From Nostoc mirabile CHAB5784 (GTDB taxonomy: Bacteria; Cyanobacteriota; Cyanobacteriia; Cyanobacteriales; Nostocaceae), in NCBI RefSeq assembly GCF_020829645.1, contig NZ_JAIVFS010000008.1, positions 1-64,000 of the forward strand: DNA of 64,000 nt. Reading direction: 5' to 3'. The translations under genes were made by a program, and so were the position numbers. Positions 26,964-36,703 of the stretch are shown here, piece after piece; within the stretch, counting starts at the first letter, position 1; the number at the start of each line of letters is the position of its first letter. Below the pieces are notes generated by a model. It was given only the letters and a program-made list of their open reading frames with translations, had not been told where the DNA came from and ran no database searches.

Positions 26964-29192
26964 GTGGTTCAAAGTAGTCTAAATCCTCATATAACTCCAG
27001 CTTCGGAAAATGAACCAAGCTATGGACAATTGTTTGCCGTATTTGTGCGAAGATTTCCTTGGTTTCTAGCAGTATTAATTACTTCTATTGCTATTGCAGG
27101 CATGGTAACTTTAAAAACCAAGCCAACTTATAAAAGTTCAATGCAACTTTTAGTAGAACCTAACTATCAAGGTAAAACAGAAGGAGCGGGGGTAGACAAC
27201 CAATTTACTGACTCTAATGTGGTCATAGATACTGCAACCCAGCTTAACTTGATGCAGAGTTCGGGACTTATCCAAAAAGCAGTTGAGAAACTTCAATCTG
27301 ATTATTCAGATATAAGTGCAGCTGAGATTAAAGCTTCCTTAGTCTTAACTCAATTAAGGAGCAAAGAAGATAATGTTGCTACTAAAATATTTCAAGTTGA
27401 ATACACTGCTGGAGATCCAGAAAAGACACAAAAAGTTCTGGGCGCGATTCGACAAGTTTATGTGGAATATAACAAAGAACAACAGAATTCGCGTTTACAA
27501 AAAGGTCTGCAAATTATCAGGGAACAGTTAAGTAAAGCCAGTGAAGAAGTAAACGCGGCTGAGACAAATTTACAAAGGTTCCGCAGAAATCAGAACTTAA
27601 TTGATCCAGAGTCACAGGCCAAAGCGATTGAGACAGCTTTGAACAATATTGCCCAAGAAAGACAGACAACTCGCGCCCAGTATGGCGAAGCATTAGCACG
27701 CCAAAAATCTTTAGAAGAACAACTTAACCGTTCTCCCCAAAATGCTCTAGTTGCTTCTCGTCTGAGTCAGTCTACTCGCTATCAAGGCTTACTGAATGAA
27801 ATCCAAAAAAGCGAACTGGCACTAGCACAAGAACGCTTACGCTTTACAGATCAAACTCCGAGTGTGCAAAAGCTCAAAGAACAGCTTCAGAGTCAGAAGG
27901 AATTATTGCAACAAGAAGTAGGAAGAACTTTAGGTGAAAAGTCTGCTAGTGCATTCACGAATGGAGACTCTCTTCTCGAAAAAGGACAGCTTGGCCAAAT
28001 TGATCTCAGCCTAGCTGGTCAGTTAGTAGAAACGCAGACAACTATAGTTGCTTTAACTGCTCGCGATCAAACTTTGGCCCAGAAAGAAAACGAGCTACGT
28101 TTTGAAATCAAACGCTTCCCGCCTCTTTTGGCTTATTACAATCGAATGCTACCGCAGTTGCAATTTAGCCGTGAAAGGTTAGAGCAACTTTTAAGAGCAG
28201 AACAGCAATTACGGCAAGAACTTTCCAAGGGTGGATTTAATTGGGAAGTTGTGGAAGAACCTCAAAAAGGCGGACAATTAGGCCCCAATCTTCAACAGAA
28301 CTTGCTGTTAGGTACTGTGGTTGGGTTTATGTTAGGGGGCATTGTTGCCTTTATTCGAGAATCGGCTGATGATGCAGTTCACACCACTGCTGAGTTGGAG
28401 AAGCAAATGGCCATGCCGTTGTTGGGAACAACTCCCAAATTACCGCCAGCCAAACCCAGAGAATCAATGATCAAGTTGCCCTTTGGTAAGCCAGAAGTTC
28501 TCGCCCCCTGGACAATTCAGGTATTGCAATCTCCACCGCGCTGGGAATCGCTGGATCTGATTTACAAAAACATTGAACTTTTAAATACTGTTGCTAACTT
28601 GAAATCTTTGATGATTACCTCAGCTTTACCTGATGAGGGTAAGTCAGCTTTGGCGTTGGGTTTGGCGATGAGTGCTGCCCGTTTACACAAAAGGGTATTG
28701 CTGATTGATGCCAATTTACGCGATCCCAGTTTGCACGAACAACTGAATCTTCCTAATGAACAGGGGCTTTCAACTCTACTGGCTAGTGATGCAACTCTAC
28801 CCAACCAGATTAGTCTTCAATACTCAGGTTCCGCCTACATCGATATTTTGACTGCTGGCCCCAAACCTGCTGACCCAGCTAATCTGTTGAGTTCCCCTCG
28901 GATGATGGAATTAATGGCAGCATTTGAGGAAAACTATGATTTGGTACTCATAGATGCTCCCCCAGTTCTCGGTTTGGTGGATGCCATGCTTACCGCATCA
29001 TCTTGTCGTAGTGTGGTCATGGTGGCAACCATTGGGATTGTGACCCGAAGTCAGCTTAGTCAAGCGACAGCCATGCTGAGTAAGTTAAATCTGATTGGGG
29101 TTGTAGCTAATGGGGTATCAAACTCTAGTAGTAATTACGTACCTTATATCAAACAACAGCAATTAGCTCTGCGCCAAGCTGTAGAAAAATAG
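26964..29192 (+). CDS. Wzc-like polysaccharide co-polymerase and BY-kinase
   Basis: A 742-residue protein from GTG 26964, which has an AAGGA site eight bases upstream; an alternative TTG at 26922 lacks one. A Wzz domain with two TM segments (about 25-45 and 444-465) encloses a long coiled periplasmic part. The cytoplasmic BY-kinase has Walker A SALPDEGKSALA, Walker A' VLLIDANLRD and Walker B DLVLIDAPPV. The C-terminal Tyr cluster is weak (NYVPYI only), unlike the Tyr-rich tail of enteric Wzc. It would control chain length and export. It lies upstream of hepC, as Wzc does in the Anabaena HEP island. Confidence 0.92.
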   Translation: MVQSSLNPHITPASENEPSYGQLFAVFVRRFPWFLAVLITSIAIAGMVTLKTKPTYKSSMQLLVEPNYQGKTEGAGVDNQFTDSNVVIDTATQLNLMQSSGLIQKAVEKLQSDYSDISAAEIKASLVLTQLRSKEDNVATKIFQVEYTAGDPEKTQKVLGAIRQVYVEYNKEQQNSRLQKGLQIIREQLSKASEEVNAAETNLQRFRRNQNLIDPESQAKAIETALNNIAQERQTTRAQYGEALARQKSLEEQLNRSPQNALVASRLSQSTRYQGLLNEIQKSELALAQERLRFTDQTPSVQKLKEQLQSQKELLQQEVGRTLGEKSASAFTNGDSLLEKGQLGQIDLSLAGQLVETQTTIVALTARDQTLAQKENELRFEIKRFPPLLAYYNRMLPQLQFSRERLEQLLRAEQQLRQELSKGGFNWEVVEEPQKGGQLGPNLQQNLLLGTVVGFMLGGIVAFIRESADDAVHTTAELEKQMAMPLLGTTPKLPPAKPRESMIKLPFGKPEVLAPWTIQVLQSPPRWESLDLIYKNIELLNTVANLKSLMITSALPDEGKSALALGLAMSAARLHKRVLLIDANLRDPSLHEQLNLPNEQGLSTLLASDATLPNQISLQYSGSAYIDILTAGPKPADPANLLSSPRMMELMAAFEENYDLVLIDAPPVLGLVDAMLTASSCRSVVMVATIGIVTRSQLSQATAMLSKLNLIGVVANGVSNSSSNYVPYIKQQQLALRQAVEK

Positions 29193-29387
29193 TTAGTACG
29201 GCGACGAAAGATCCCCGACTTTTTTAAGGAGTTGGGGCTATTCCTGACAATTCAGGTCATGTGGAAAAGCCCACAAAGACCTAACCCCCTTCCCGACCTC
29301 TCTCTAACCCTCTCCTACGAGGAGAAGGAAACGGAAAAACTTTTGTTACTGGAAGGGGGAAAATTCAAAGTCTCTCTCCTTTTAGGA

Positions 29388-29883
29388 GCTACAGTGTACA
29401 CACAAGTATGACCAGCATAGGTTTTAACTCTTCTAGTAGTTTCGTAGTAGCACTATTTTAATCTTGCCACGCCAGTAGGGTGCGTTATGGACACGCCGAA
29501 ATAACAAATGAGTTCGCCGAAATAACAAATGAGTTCGCCGAAATAACAAATGAGTTCGCCGAAATAACAAATGAGTTCGCCGAAATAACAAATGCGATCG
29601 CCGAAATAACAAATGAGTTCGCCGAAATAACAAATGCGATCGCCGAAATAACAAATGAGTTCGCCGAAATAACAAATGAGTTCGCCGAAATAACAAATGC
29701 GATCGCCGAAATAACAAATGAGTTCGCCGAAATAACAAATGAGTTCGCCGAAATAACAAATGCGTTGGCGTAGCCCGCCGCAGGCATCGCTATGATTGCA
29801 ACAATTTAGCTTTGTCACACCAGCGTAACGCACCGCAAATCTTTGGTGGATGAAGTTTTTCCGACTTGTGTGTACACCGTAGC
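29388..29883. repeat. Element with GTGTACACACAAGT terminal inverted repeats, carrying a tandem array
   Basis: The left end GCTACAGTGTACACACAAGT (29388-29407) and the right end ACTTGTGTGTACACCGTAGC (29864-29883) are inverted repeats with one mismatch in 20. Between them lie an inner inverted repeat GGTGCGTTA/TAACGCACC (29479, 29826), the 13-unit array at 29495-29767 and a small dispersed repeat (29764-29790). A second element with the same ends is at 52428-52684. Confidence 0.82.
29495..29767. repeat. 21-bp tandem array with HIP1 units, about 13 copies
   Basis: Thirteen 21-bp units. On the plus strand most encode AEITNEF; three instead carry GCGATCGC and encode AEITNAI, and the last unit diverges. 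Because the unit is stop-free in several frames, ORFs appear in at least four frames, but none looks like a protein. There is no spacer variation, so it is not a CRISPR array. Confidence 0.92.
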
Positions 29884-29965
29884 CTTAAAAGAAGAGAGAA
29901 ATAGAAGTGAGGTTTTCCAGATACCGTGAAAAGTCAGGATCTGTTCATATTAAATGCAAGACGTA

Positions 29966-29993
29966 GTAGGGTAGCACAGCTGTGCTACCCTAC
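29966..29993. repeat. 28-bp perfect palindrome
   Basis: GTAGGGTAGCACAG followed by its exact complement CTGTGCTACCCTAC, in the gap between the Wzc-like gene and hepC. Same class as the palindromes at 14606, 25060 and 49081. Confidence 0.7.
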
Positions 29994-30240
29994 GTTTTTA
30001 TGAACAAATTTTAATTTTGTTGCGATCAGGAAAATTTCAGTATATTTATGCTATCTTTATGGGTTATCAGAGAAATCACTAGCTCTTTAAAGAGTAAATA
30101 AAGAATTTATTTGAGCGATCGCTATTTCTACATACTCTTATATTCTAGAGATTAAAGCACCTTCAAAAAAGCTAGAAGATAACAGTGGACTGGTTTTGTT
30201 AAGTATATCGACACAATAAACACCTCACTGCAATTAAACG

Positions 30241-30395
30241 TAGTGGCGTGACAAGGCTAAAATGTTGCAAAAAAAATGTAGGTTGGGTGGAGGCTAAGCC
30301 ATTGCCAACATCCTGATATATGTTGGGTTGCGCTCCGCTCCACCCAACCTACGTCTACGTTTAATGCACTATTTTAGCCTTGACACGCTAGTAGA
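30241..30395. repeat. Double inverted-repeat element upstream of hepC
   Basis: The outer arms GCGTGACAAGGCTAAAAT (left) and ATTTTAGCCTTGACACGC (right) are inverted with one mismatch. Inner arms are GTAGGTTGGGTGG (30278-30290) and CCACCCAACCTAC (30340-30352). Related single arms lie inside the element at 29388-29883. The gap 29193-30678 holds no gene I can support; the stretch 29193-29387 is CT-rich dispersed sequence. Confidence 0.7.
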
Positions 30396-30678
30396 TATAG
30401 ATTCATGGGTAATTTACCTCTACACTTTTCTACTGTCAGTAGTTACCGGAAAATACTGATTGCCCATGAATATTGATAGTAACGTTGATTTGTACACCTC
30501 TACACCAGCAGAATTCTGCACGATGTGTGCTTGGCTGAGTGGCAAATAGCAATAACATATTTTGCCCTCAATTATCTCCAACTTTTTGGACTGACACAAG
30601 ATTCGGATTTGGGTCTTTGGCATTGATAGCCTTTGATAACGCCTCAGCAATTCACTCCTGTATAAACCCAAAGACATT

Positions 30679-31389
30679 ATGACAACTTCAATAATTCCAA
30701 CTCTAGAGAATTTATATGATGTAACCCAGGAACACCAAGATAATCGTGGGTACTGCACACTCCAGTGGCGACGGGGTAAGCTGTTGGTGAAGCCGCTTGG
30801 ACGAGTTAAACAACCATATTTGCCTTCGTTAAATAGTAAGCGATCGCTAGTAAAATGCTTACAACATTCTCCTGTAAGTTTGGTAAGCATAGATCCCAAA
30901 CTGGGTGAGACTTTGCTCAGGTTTTGGGCAGATGCATGTGAAGAAGCAGAAAAACCAATATTCCTAAGCATACGCGCTAGTAAAAAACTGTCTAACCAAC
31001 CCTTCGGGCGACTAATTGATTGGATTGCTGCTTTCGTTTTGCTGCTATTAGTAAGTCCAGTCGTGTTGGGATTGGTTGTGTTAATGCAGGTTTACTCGCC
31101 AGGGTCACTTTTTTGTCGTGAGTGGCGTGTTGGAGAACGGGGTAAACTGTTTCGGGCAATAAGGTTTCGCACGCAAAACACCACACTTCTAGGGCGTTGG
31201 ATGGGTAAATACAGTCTCGACAATCTGCCACAGTTATTTAACGTGCTGCGGGGTGACATGAATTTAACCGGATCTCGTTGTTGGACTTTAGAAGATGCAG
31301 TACAGCTAAATAAACTACCAGAAATTAAAGCTTCGTGGGAAGTAGAAGCGCAATCTCACCTGTTACATCTAGATAGCCAAACACTGTAA
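30679..31389 (+). CDS. hepC: Heterocyst envelope sugar transferase HepC
   Basis: A 236-residue protein. The N-terminal half (about 1-110) has STAS-like character, followed by one TM segment (about 119-138) and a bacterial sugar transferase domain with REWRVGERGKLFRAIRFRT and KYSLDNLPQLFNVLRGDMNL. This family transfers a sugar phosphate to undecaprenyl phosphate, the first step of repeat-unit assembly. The common GPRP ending is GSRC here. In Anabaena sp. PCC 7120, hepC lies directly before hepA and is needed for the envelope polysaccharide layer; the same order is seen here. Confidence 0.87.
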   Translation: MTTSIIPTLENLYDVTQEHQDNRGYCTLQWRRGKLLVKPLGRVKQPYLPSLNSKRSLVKCLQHSPVSLVSIDPKLGETLLRFWADACEEAEKPIFLSIRASKKLSNQPFGRLIDWIAAFVLLLLVSPVVLGLVVLMQVYSPGSLFCREWRVGERGKLFRAIRFRTQNTTLLGRWMGKYSLDNLPQLFNVLRGDMNLTGSRCWTLEDAVQLNKLPEIKASWEVEAQSHLLHLDSQTL

Positions 31390-31397
31390 TTTATCTG

Positions 31398-31427
31398 TGC
31401 GGTAATTGATGGTTTCATCTACCGCAC
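31398..31427 (+). promoter_or_regulatory. Hairpin between hepC and hepA
   Basis: An 8-bp stem GTGCGGTA/TACCGCAC encloses a smaller GATG/CATC stem in the 92-base gap between hepC and hepA. There is no T run after it, so it is not a standard terminator. It could be an attenuator, an RNA-processing site or part of the hepA promoter region. Confidence 0.4.
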
Positions 31428-31481
31428 TGAGGCTAAAGCACTATAGCGGTTTATCTACCTTGCCAAACTATTATAAAATCC

Positions 31482-33323
31482 ATGCATTTCCAACTTCCTC
31501 AAAAACTTCGTAGTCTGCTCAAAGCTACCAGCTTCTGGCAGGATAACTATTTGCTATTGCGAGAATTTAAACACTTTCGCAAGATTGTAATTTTAGCTCT
31601 GATATTCTCGATTCTGGCGGCAACTTTTGAAGGTGTCAGTATTGGTTTTTTACTTTCATTTTTGCAAAGCTTAACTAGTCCCAACGCTCAACCTGTCCAA
31701 ACAGGTATAGAATGGTTTGATAATTTAGTATTGGGAGCTAATTCATCGGCAATTAATCGTCTATACCGGGTATCTTCGCTGATTTTATTGAGTACTTGGT
31801 TACGTGTTACCTTCAATTATTTTGGACAAGTCTATACTGAATTATCTCAACTGCATTTTGGCGATCGCTTACGTAAGCAAATTTTTGAACAGTTACAATC
31901 CTTATCGTTAAGTTACTTTGCTAAAACTCGTTCTGGTGAACTAATTAACACAATAACCACAGAAATTGAAAGGATAAGACAGGGTTTCAGTGGGGCAGCC
32001 TTTTTAGTAACTAGGGGAATCACAACTCTTGTCTACTTAACATCAATGTTTTTGATATCATGGCAACTGACTGTGATTTCAGCATTACTATTTACACTTT
32101 TAGGTGTAGGTTTATCTAATCTGAATGCCAGAGTCAGAGAATCAAGTTTTGGCATGACAACTGCTAATGCTAATTTTACATCAACAGCCATAGAATTTAT
32201 TAATGGCATTCGCACGGTTCATTCCTGTGGTACTCAAGAATTTGAGCGCCAGCGTTATTACAAAGCTAGCGACAAGGTAGTAAGTACTACAACTAAAGTT
32301 GTATTCACTTGGACACTTGTTAAGCCAATTGCCGAAGGGGTAGCTACTACGGTGTTGGTCGGAATGATTATTTTAGCATTCACTAGCCTGGTTAGTAATG
32401 GAACGCTACAAGTTGCTTCTTTGCTAACATTTTTCTTTGTGCTATTTCGCTTCATCCCGTTTGTTCAAGATATCAATGGCACAAGAGCATTTCTCAGTAC
32501 TCTACATGGCTCGGCAGACAACATTAAAAATCTGCTAAAAAGTGATGATAAAAATTATTTTCAGGATGGGACACTTAAGTTTAAGGCTTTAGAAAGGGCA
32601 ATAAATTTAGTATCTGTAGATTTTGGCTACGATAACGAAAATATAGTGCTGCATAATATTACCCTAACCATTGAAAAGGGGAAAATGACTGCATTAGTCG
32701 GAGCTTCTGGTGCTGGTAAAACAACTCTTGCTGATTTAATCCCCCGCTTTTATACTGCTATAGAGGGAAATATCTATATCGATGAAATTGATATTCGTTT
32801 GTTTGAAATTAACTCTCTACGTCGTCAAATAGCTGTAGTCAGTCAGGATACTTTTATCTTCAATACTGATGTTTGGCAAAATATTGCTTATGGTACTCCA
32901 CAAGCCACTAATGAGCAAATTCAAGAAGCCGCGAAACTAGCGAATGCGCTGGAATTTATTTTAGAAATGCCCGAAGGTTTTAATACCCAATTGGGAGATC
33001 GGGGTGTTAGATTATCTGGAGGACAAAGACAACGAATTGCTATCGCACGGGCGCTACTAAGGAACCCTGAAATTTTGATTTTGGATGAAGCAACTAGTGC
33101 CTTAGATTCTGTATCTGAGCGCTTAATTCAAGATTCATTAGAAAAGCTATCTGTTGGTAGAACAGTAATTGCGATCGCTCACCGTCTTTCTACTATTGCT
33201 AAAGCCGATAAAGTCGTAGTTTTGGAAGCAGGGCGGATAGTAGAACAGGGCAAATATCAAGAATTACTCGGACGCCAAGGCAAGCTTTGGGAATATCACC
33301 AGATGCAATACTATAATTCGTAA
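31482..33323 (+). CDS. hepA: Heterocyst envelope ABC exporter HepA
   Basis: A 613-residue half-transporter with six predicted TM helices (about 30-330) and a nucleotide-binding domain: Walker A GASGAGKTT, signature LSGGQRQR, Walker B ILILDEATSALD and H-loop IAHRLST. Length and domain order match HepA of Anabaena, which is needed for deposition of the heterocyst polysaccharide layer and thus oxygen protection of nitrogenase. It probably flips or exports the lipid-linked glycan. The stop codon lies within a heptamer repeat that continues downstream. Confidence 0.93.
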   Translation: MHFQLPQKLRSLLKATSFWQDNYLLLREFKHFRKIVILALIFSILAATFEGVSIGFLLSFLQSLTSPNAQPVQTGIEWFDNLVLGANSSAINRLYRVSSLILLSTWLRVTFNYFGQVYTELSQLHFGDRLRKQIFEQLQSLSLSYFAKTRSGELINTITTEIERIRQGFSGAAFLVTRGITTLVYLTSMFLISWQLTVISALLFTLLGVGLSNLNARVRESSFGMTTANANFTSTAIEFINGIRTVHSCGTQEFERQRYYKASDKVVSTTTKVVFTWTLVKPIAEGVATTVLVGMIILAFTSLVSNGTLQVASLLTFFFVLFRFIPFVQDINGTRAFLSTLHGSADNIKNLLKSDDKNYFQDGTLKFKALERAINLVSVDFGYDNENIVLHNITLTIEKGKMTALVGASGAGKTTLADLIPRFYTAIEGNIYIDEIDIRLFEINSLRRQIAVVSQDTFIFNTDVWQNIAYGTPQATNEQIQEAAKLANALEFILEMPEGFNTQLGDRGVRLSGGQRQRIAIARALLRNPEILILDEATSALDSVSERLIQDSLEKLSVGRTVIAIAHRLSTIAKADKVVVLEAGRIVEQGKYQELLGRQGKLWEYHQMQYYNS

Positions 33324-33361
33324 TTCGTAATTCGTAATTCGTAATTCGTAAATTACGAATT
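33314..33361. repeat. STRR at the 3' end of hepA
   Basis: About five tandem ATTCGTA-type heptamers overlap the hepA stop codon (33321-33323) and end in the inverted copy AATTACGAATT, allowing a hairpin. The last two residues of HepA (NS) are encoded inside the repeat. Confidence 0.85.
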
Positions 33362-33401
33362 TGTTTCCCTACTCAATTATTTATATAAGCAGGAAAAATC
33401 A

Positions 33402-34241
33402 ATGGTAAATATAGGCTACCACACTGCTAAAATTCAGGGTAGATTTAATCGCTCCCTATATAAAGCAGCCCTTTCTCAGGTTGTCAGCATCCCGATAAAA
33501 CAAACTCAGCAAATTCCGGTAAGTGTCTATGCCTTCTCATGTGAACGTGATTTACCAGAACAAGTGGCAAGTATTCGCTCATTCATTCGTAATGTCGGCA
33601 TTCCAGATACATTCGCTGTAGTTTCTGATGGCAGTTACACTGAGTCTAGTTGTAATTTACTCCGCCGTGTCCATCCCTGCGTTAAGGTAATACTTTTACA
33701 AAACTTCCTGAGAACGGATTTACCTCAATGTGTTCTTGATTATGCCCAACTGCATCCACTTGGCAAAAAGTTGTCGGCATTAATGTCAATTCCGGTTAAT
33801 GGAGCTACGATTTACACTGATTCAGATATTTTATTTTTCCCCGGCGGTATTGATTTAATTGATTTGAGTAAATCGGACGATAAATATTCTCTTTATCTAC
33901 CTGATTGTTCTATATCGCTAGATGAGCGAATTATTTATAATGATTCTGAAAAGTCAAATCCAGTAAATGGTGGATTTATATTATTTAGGCATGAATTTGA
34001 CTGGAGTTTTGCTATCGAACGTTTAGCAAATCTTCAAGAAGCTCCTACTTATTTTACGGAACAAACAATTGTTCATTTGACAATGCATCACAATCATGGT
34101 GAGCCTTTATGCACAAAAAAATATGTTCTCAATGTAGAAGATCAGTTCATCTATCCAGATAAATCTGCAAGTAAAAACATTGCTCTCAGGCATTACGTGA
34201 GTGATGTGAGACACAAATTATGGTTTAACATTGGCATATAA
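33402..34241 (+). CDS. Probable GT-A fold glycosyltransferase, unassigned family
   Basis: A 279-residue protein. It has the segment VSVYAFSCERDLPEQVASIR, a strand with IYTDSDILFFPGG (about residues 138-150) that looks like a DxD metal site, and NPVNGGFILFRHEFDW, as in glycogenin- or GT8-like folds. No close family is recognised. Its position between hepA and a GT4 gene suggests another transferase of the envelope pathway. Other DxD enzymes cannot be excluded. Confidence 0.65.
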   Translation: MVNIGYHTAKIQGRFNRSLYKAALSQVVSIPIKQTQQIPVSVYAFSCERDLPEQVASIRSFIRNVGIPDTFAVVSDGSYTESSCNLLRRVHPCVKVILLQNFLRTDLPQCVLDYAQLHPLGKKLSALMSIPVNGATIYTDSDILFFPGGIDLIDLSKSDDKYSLYLPDCSISLDERIIYNDSEKSNPVNGGFILFRHEFDWSFAIERLANLQEAPTYFTEQTIVHLTMHHNHGEPLCTKKYVLNVEDQFIYPDKSASKNIALRHYVSDVRHKLWFNIGI

Positions 34242-34310
34242 GTTGATGAATTTAAGCCTCTATATAGATGAGGAATACAATTAGTAATAACGTAAAAAAA
34301 ATGGTGGTTA

Positions 34311-35513
34311 ATGCTTAACTCAATCAATGATGCCAAGCGAAATGATGAACTATTGCACAGGCGTATTTTTGAAGAAGACCTGATTTATCAATGCTCCAAT
34401 TTTGATGTAGGTGAGGGCGGAGGTGTTGAAACTTATTTAGCTTCTCTGTTTGAACATCGACCACCTGAAGTTAGCGATCGCGTGATAAAATCGCTTAATA
34501 ATGTTGACCAAAGCCAATTCAAATTGCTGCACCTCCACAGCCCAGATTTACTTTTGCAGCTTACAGGCGAGTGTCCTACGGTTTTCAGCGTTCATAATCA
34601 CTCATTGTACTGTCCTAGTGGCACAAAATATTTAGCTGGACAGCGAACAATCTGCGATCGCAACTTCTCTTACTTAGGTTGTACCTGGGGTAAATTAGCA
34701 GATAAATGTGGTAGCCGTAGACCGTTAAGAACTCTTAAAGAACTTCAAATTACTCATCAGTTCTTAGATGCCTTAAAAAAGGTAAGAATTACTTTTGTTG
34801 CTAATAGCGAATACGTGCGTCAAGAGTTGATTAAAAATGGTGTACCCTCTGAACAAATTGTAACGCTACACTGTGGTATCTCTATACCACAAATAACAAC
34901 TGCACCCCTGAGTTTAGATATCCATCAAAATCATAGAATTTTGTTTGTTGGACGGATTGTTTCTGATAAAGGTCTGGAATGGCTGCTCAAAACCTTAATA
35001 CATACAAATCCGCAAATTCAACTTGATATTGCAGGTGAAGGCTGGGAACGACCACGGTTAGAAAGGTTAGCAAATACACTCGGATTAAGTAACCGAATTA
35101 CTTGGCATGGTTGGTGCGATCGCAACACATTAAATAACCTTTACGAACAGTGTTTTGCAGTCATCTTTCCTAGCGTTTGGCCTGAACCTGCCGGTCTTGT
35201 AACTCTAGAAGCATACTCTCGTTATCGACCTGTAATTGGTAGTGCAGTCGGAGGAATTCCAGAACATTTGCGAGATGGAGAAACAGGTATTCTTGTTCCA
35301 GGTAATGATATCAAAAAGCTGGCAGATGCTATTCATGATTTGTATGGAGATTATGAAAAAAGCCGACACATGGGCGAACAAGGTCATGCTTTATTAATGA
35401 AAGAATTTACCATGAATGCTCATGTAAATAATCTCCGAACAATTTATGCAAAAACAATAGCTGAATTTCCTTCTAGAGCGAAAAAAATATATAGCATTCC
35501 TCAAGTGAAATAA
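34311..35513 (+). CDS. Family 4 glycosyltransferase
   Basis: A 400-residue GT-B enzyme. The C-terminal half has ILFVGRIVSDKGLEWLLKTL, LDIAGEGWERPRLERLA and the E-x7-E motif in PEPAGLVTLEAYSRYRPVIG. The N-terminal half contains a Cys-rich stretch (CPSGTKYLAGQRTICDRN, then GCTWGKLADKCG), typical of some polysaccharide GT4 proteins. Likely adds a sugar to the envelope repeat unit. Confidence 0.88.
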   Translation: MLNSINDAKRNDELLHRRIFEEDLIYQCSNFDVGEGGGVETYLASLFEHRPPEVSDRVIKSLNNVDQSQFKLLHLHSPDLLLQLTGECPTVFSVHNHSLYCPSGTKYLAGQRTICDRNFSYLGCTWGKLADKCGSRRPLRTLKELQITHQFLDALKKVRITFVANSEYVRQELIKNGVPSEQIVTLHCGISIPQITTAPLSLDIHQNHRILFVGRIVSDKGLEWLLKTLIHTNPQIQLDIAGEGWERPRLERLANTLGLSNRITWHGWCDRNTLNNLYEQCFAVIFPSVWPEPAGLVTLEAYSRYRPVIGSAVGGIPEHLRDGETGILVPGNDIKKLADAIHDLYGDYEKSRHMGEQGHALLMKEFTMNAHVNNLRTIYAKTIAEFPSRAKKIYSIPQVK

Positions 35514-35572
35514 GCTTAGTTTGATACACCAAATTGTTCATCTTTTACCTATGAAATATAAAGGAAAAAACT

Positions 35573-36565
35573 ATGTCATTGTCTCAAGAATCCCAACAGC
35601 CTTTAGTTAGCGTTATTATCCCCACCTATAATAGACCAGAGTATCTCAAGCAAGCGATCGCTAGCGCTGTTAAACAAACTTATCAAAATATCGAAATTAT
35701 TGTTTCTGATAATTATAGCCCAGAAAATCCTCAAGCAATTGTGGCATCTTTTGGTGATTCACGCATCAGATTTTGGCGACATCAGCAAAATGTGGGGATG
35801 ATTGCTAATCAGCAACATGGCTTCAAAATGGCGCGAGGTAAATATGTTGCTAGTCTCCATGATGATGATATCTGGAATGAAGATTTTTTAGCAAAGCTAG
35901 TACCACCTCTAGAAGCAAATTCTGAGTTAATTATCGCTTTTTGCGACCAATATATCATAGATGCAAATAGCATAATTAATAATGCTGGAACTGAAGAAAA
36001 TACACGCGGTTATAAGCGAGACAAACTAGCAAAAGGAATTCATCAACCTTTTTATAAAATTGGATTGGTAGATAAAAGCATAGCTACTGCTGCATCTTGT
36101 GTGATTCGCAATAATTTAATTGATTGGGATAGTATTCCCTCAGAAGTTGGCGGGATGTGGGATTTATATTTAACTTATCTCTGTTGTATATCTGGTTATG
36201 GCGCTTACTACTATCCAGAGAGATTGACGCGATATCGTGCCCATGAGCAAACTGACACTATGCTCAGTGGGAGTCGAGATGTGCAGGCAAAAATCCGCAA
36301 AGCTAAAAGCGAAATGTTTTGTTATCAAGTCTTTATGGAAGACGCTCGTTTACAGCAATTTAAGGCTTACTTTCAAAAGAAATGGTTAGAAGCTAATACC
36401 ACTTTGGGAATTGGTTTGCTACGAAGTGAACAGATAGCAGCAGCACGTCCTTATTTTTGGCAGGCGTTGAATAAACAAAAGTTTGATGTGCGAACTATAG
36501 CGGCACTAAGTCTCAGTTTTACTCCGCGTTTTTTCGCAGACAAATTAATAGAAATATCTAAATAA
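35573..36565 (+). CDS. Family 2 glycosyltransferase
   Basis: A 330-residue GT-A enzyme. Its motifs are PLVSVIIPTYNRPEYLKQAI, IIVSDNYSPENPQA and the acidic site VASLHDDDIWNEDFL. A C-terminal helical part follows. It sits 59 bases after the preceding GT4 gene and is likely in the same transcript. Donor and linkage are unknown. Confidence 0.9.
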   Translation: MSLSQESQQPLVSVIIPTYNRPEYLKQAIASAVKQTYQNIEIIVSDNYSPENPQAIVASFGDSRIRFWRHQQNVGMIANQQHGFKMARGKYVASLHDDDIWNEDFLAKLVPPLEANSELIIAFCDQYIIDANSIINNAGTEENTRGYKRDKLAKGIHQPFYKIGLVDKSIATAASCVIRNNLIDWDSIPSEVGGMWDLYLTYLCCISGYGAYYYPERLTRYRAHEQTDTMLSGSRDVQAKIRKAKSEMFCYQVFMEDARLQQFKAYFQKKWLEANTTLGIGLLRSEQIAAARPYFWQALNKQKFDVRTIAALSLSFTPRFFADKLIEISK

Positions 36566-36599
36566 TAGAGTAATCATGTCTGAATTGTAGATTTTTTTT

Positions 36600-36680
36600 A
36601 ACGAACCGCAGAGACGCAGAGAACACAGAGGTAAAAAAAATATTTTTTTTTGATTTTTACTTTGCGTCTTTGTTTCAACT
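36600..36680. repeat. Short AACGAACCGCAGAG-family inverted repeat
   Basis: The left end AACGAACCGCAGAGACGCAG and the right-hand TTTGCGTCTTTGTTTC are partly complementary around an AT-rich centre. Same family as 21034-21190 and 40340-40475. It fills most of the gap before the next gene. Confidence 0.55.
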
Positions 36681-36703
36681 TATTTTACCAAGTAAGGTAG
36701 TGT

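Noticed and set aside
29495..29767. Possible CRISPR array
   Set aside because: The units are contiguous with no variable spacers, and no cas gene is nearby.
29433..29833. Four overlapping repeat ORFs on both strands
   Set aside because: They are all readings of one 21-bp array without stops and have no family resemblance.
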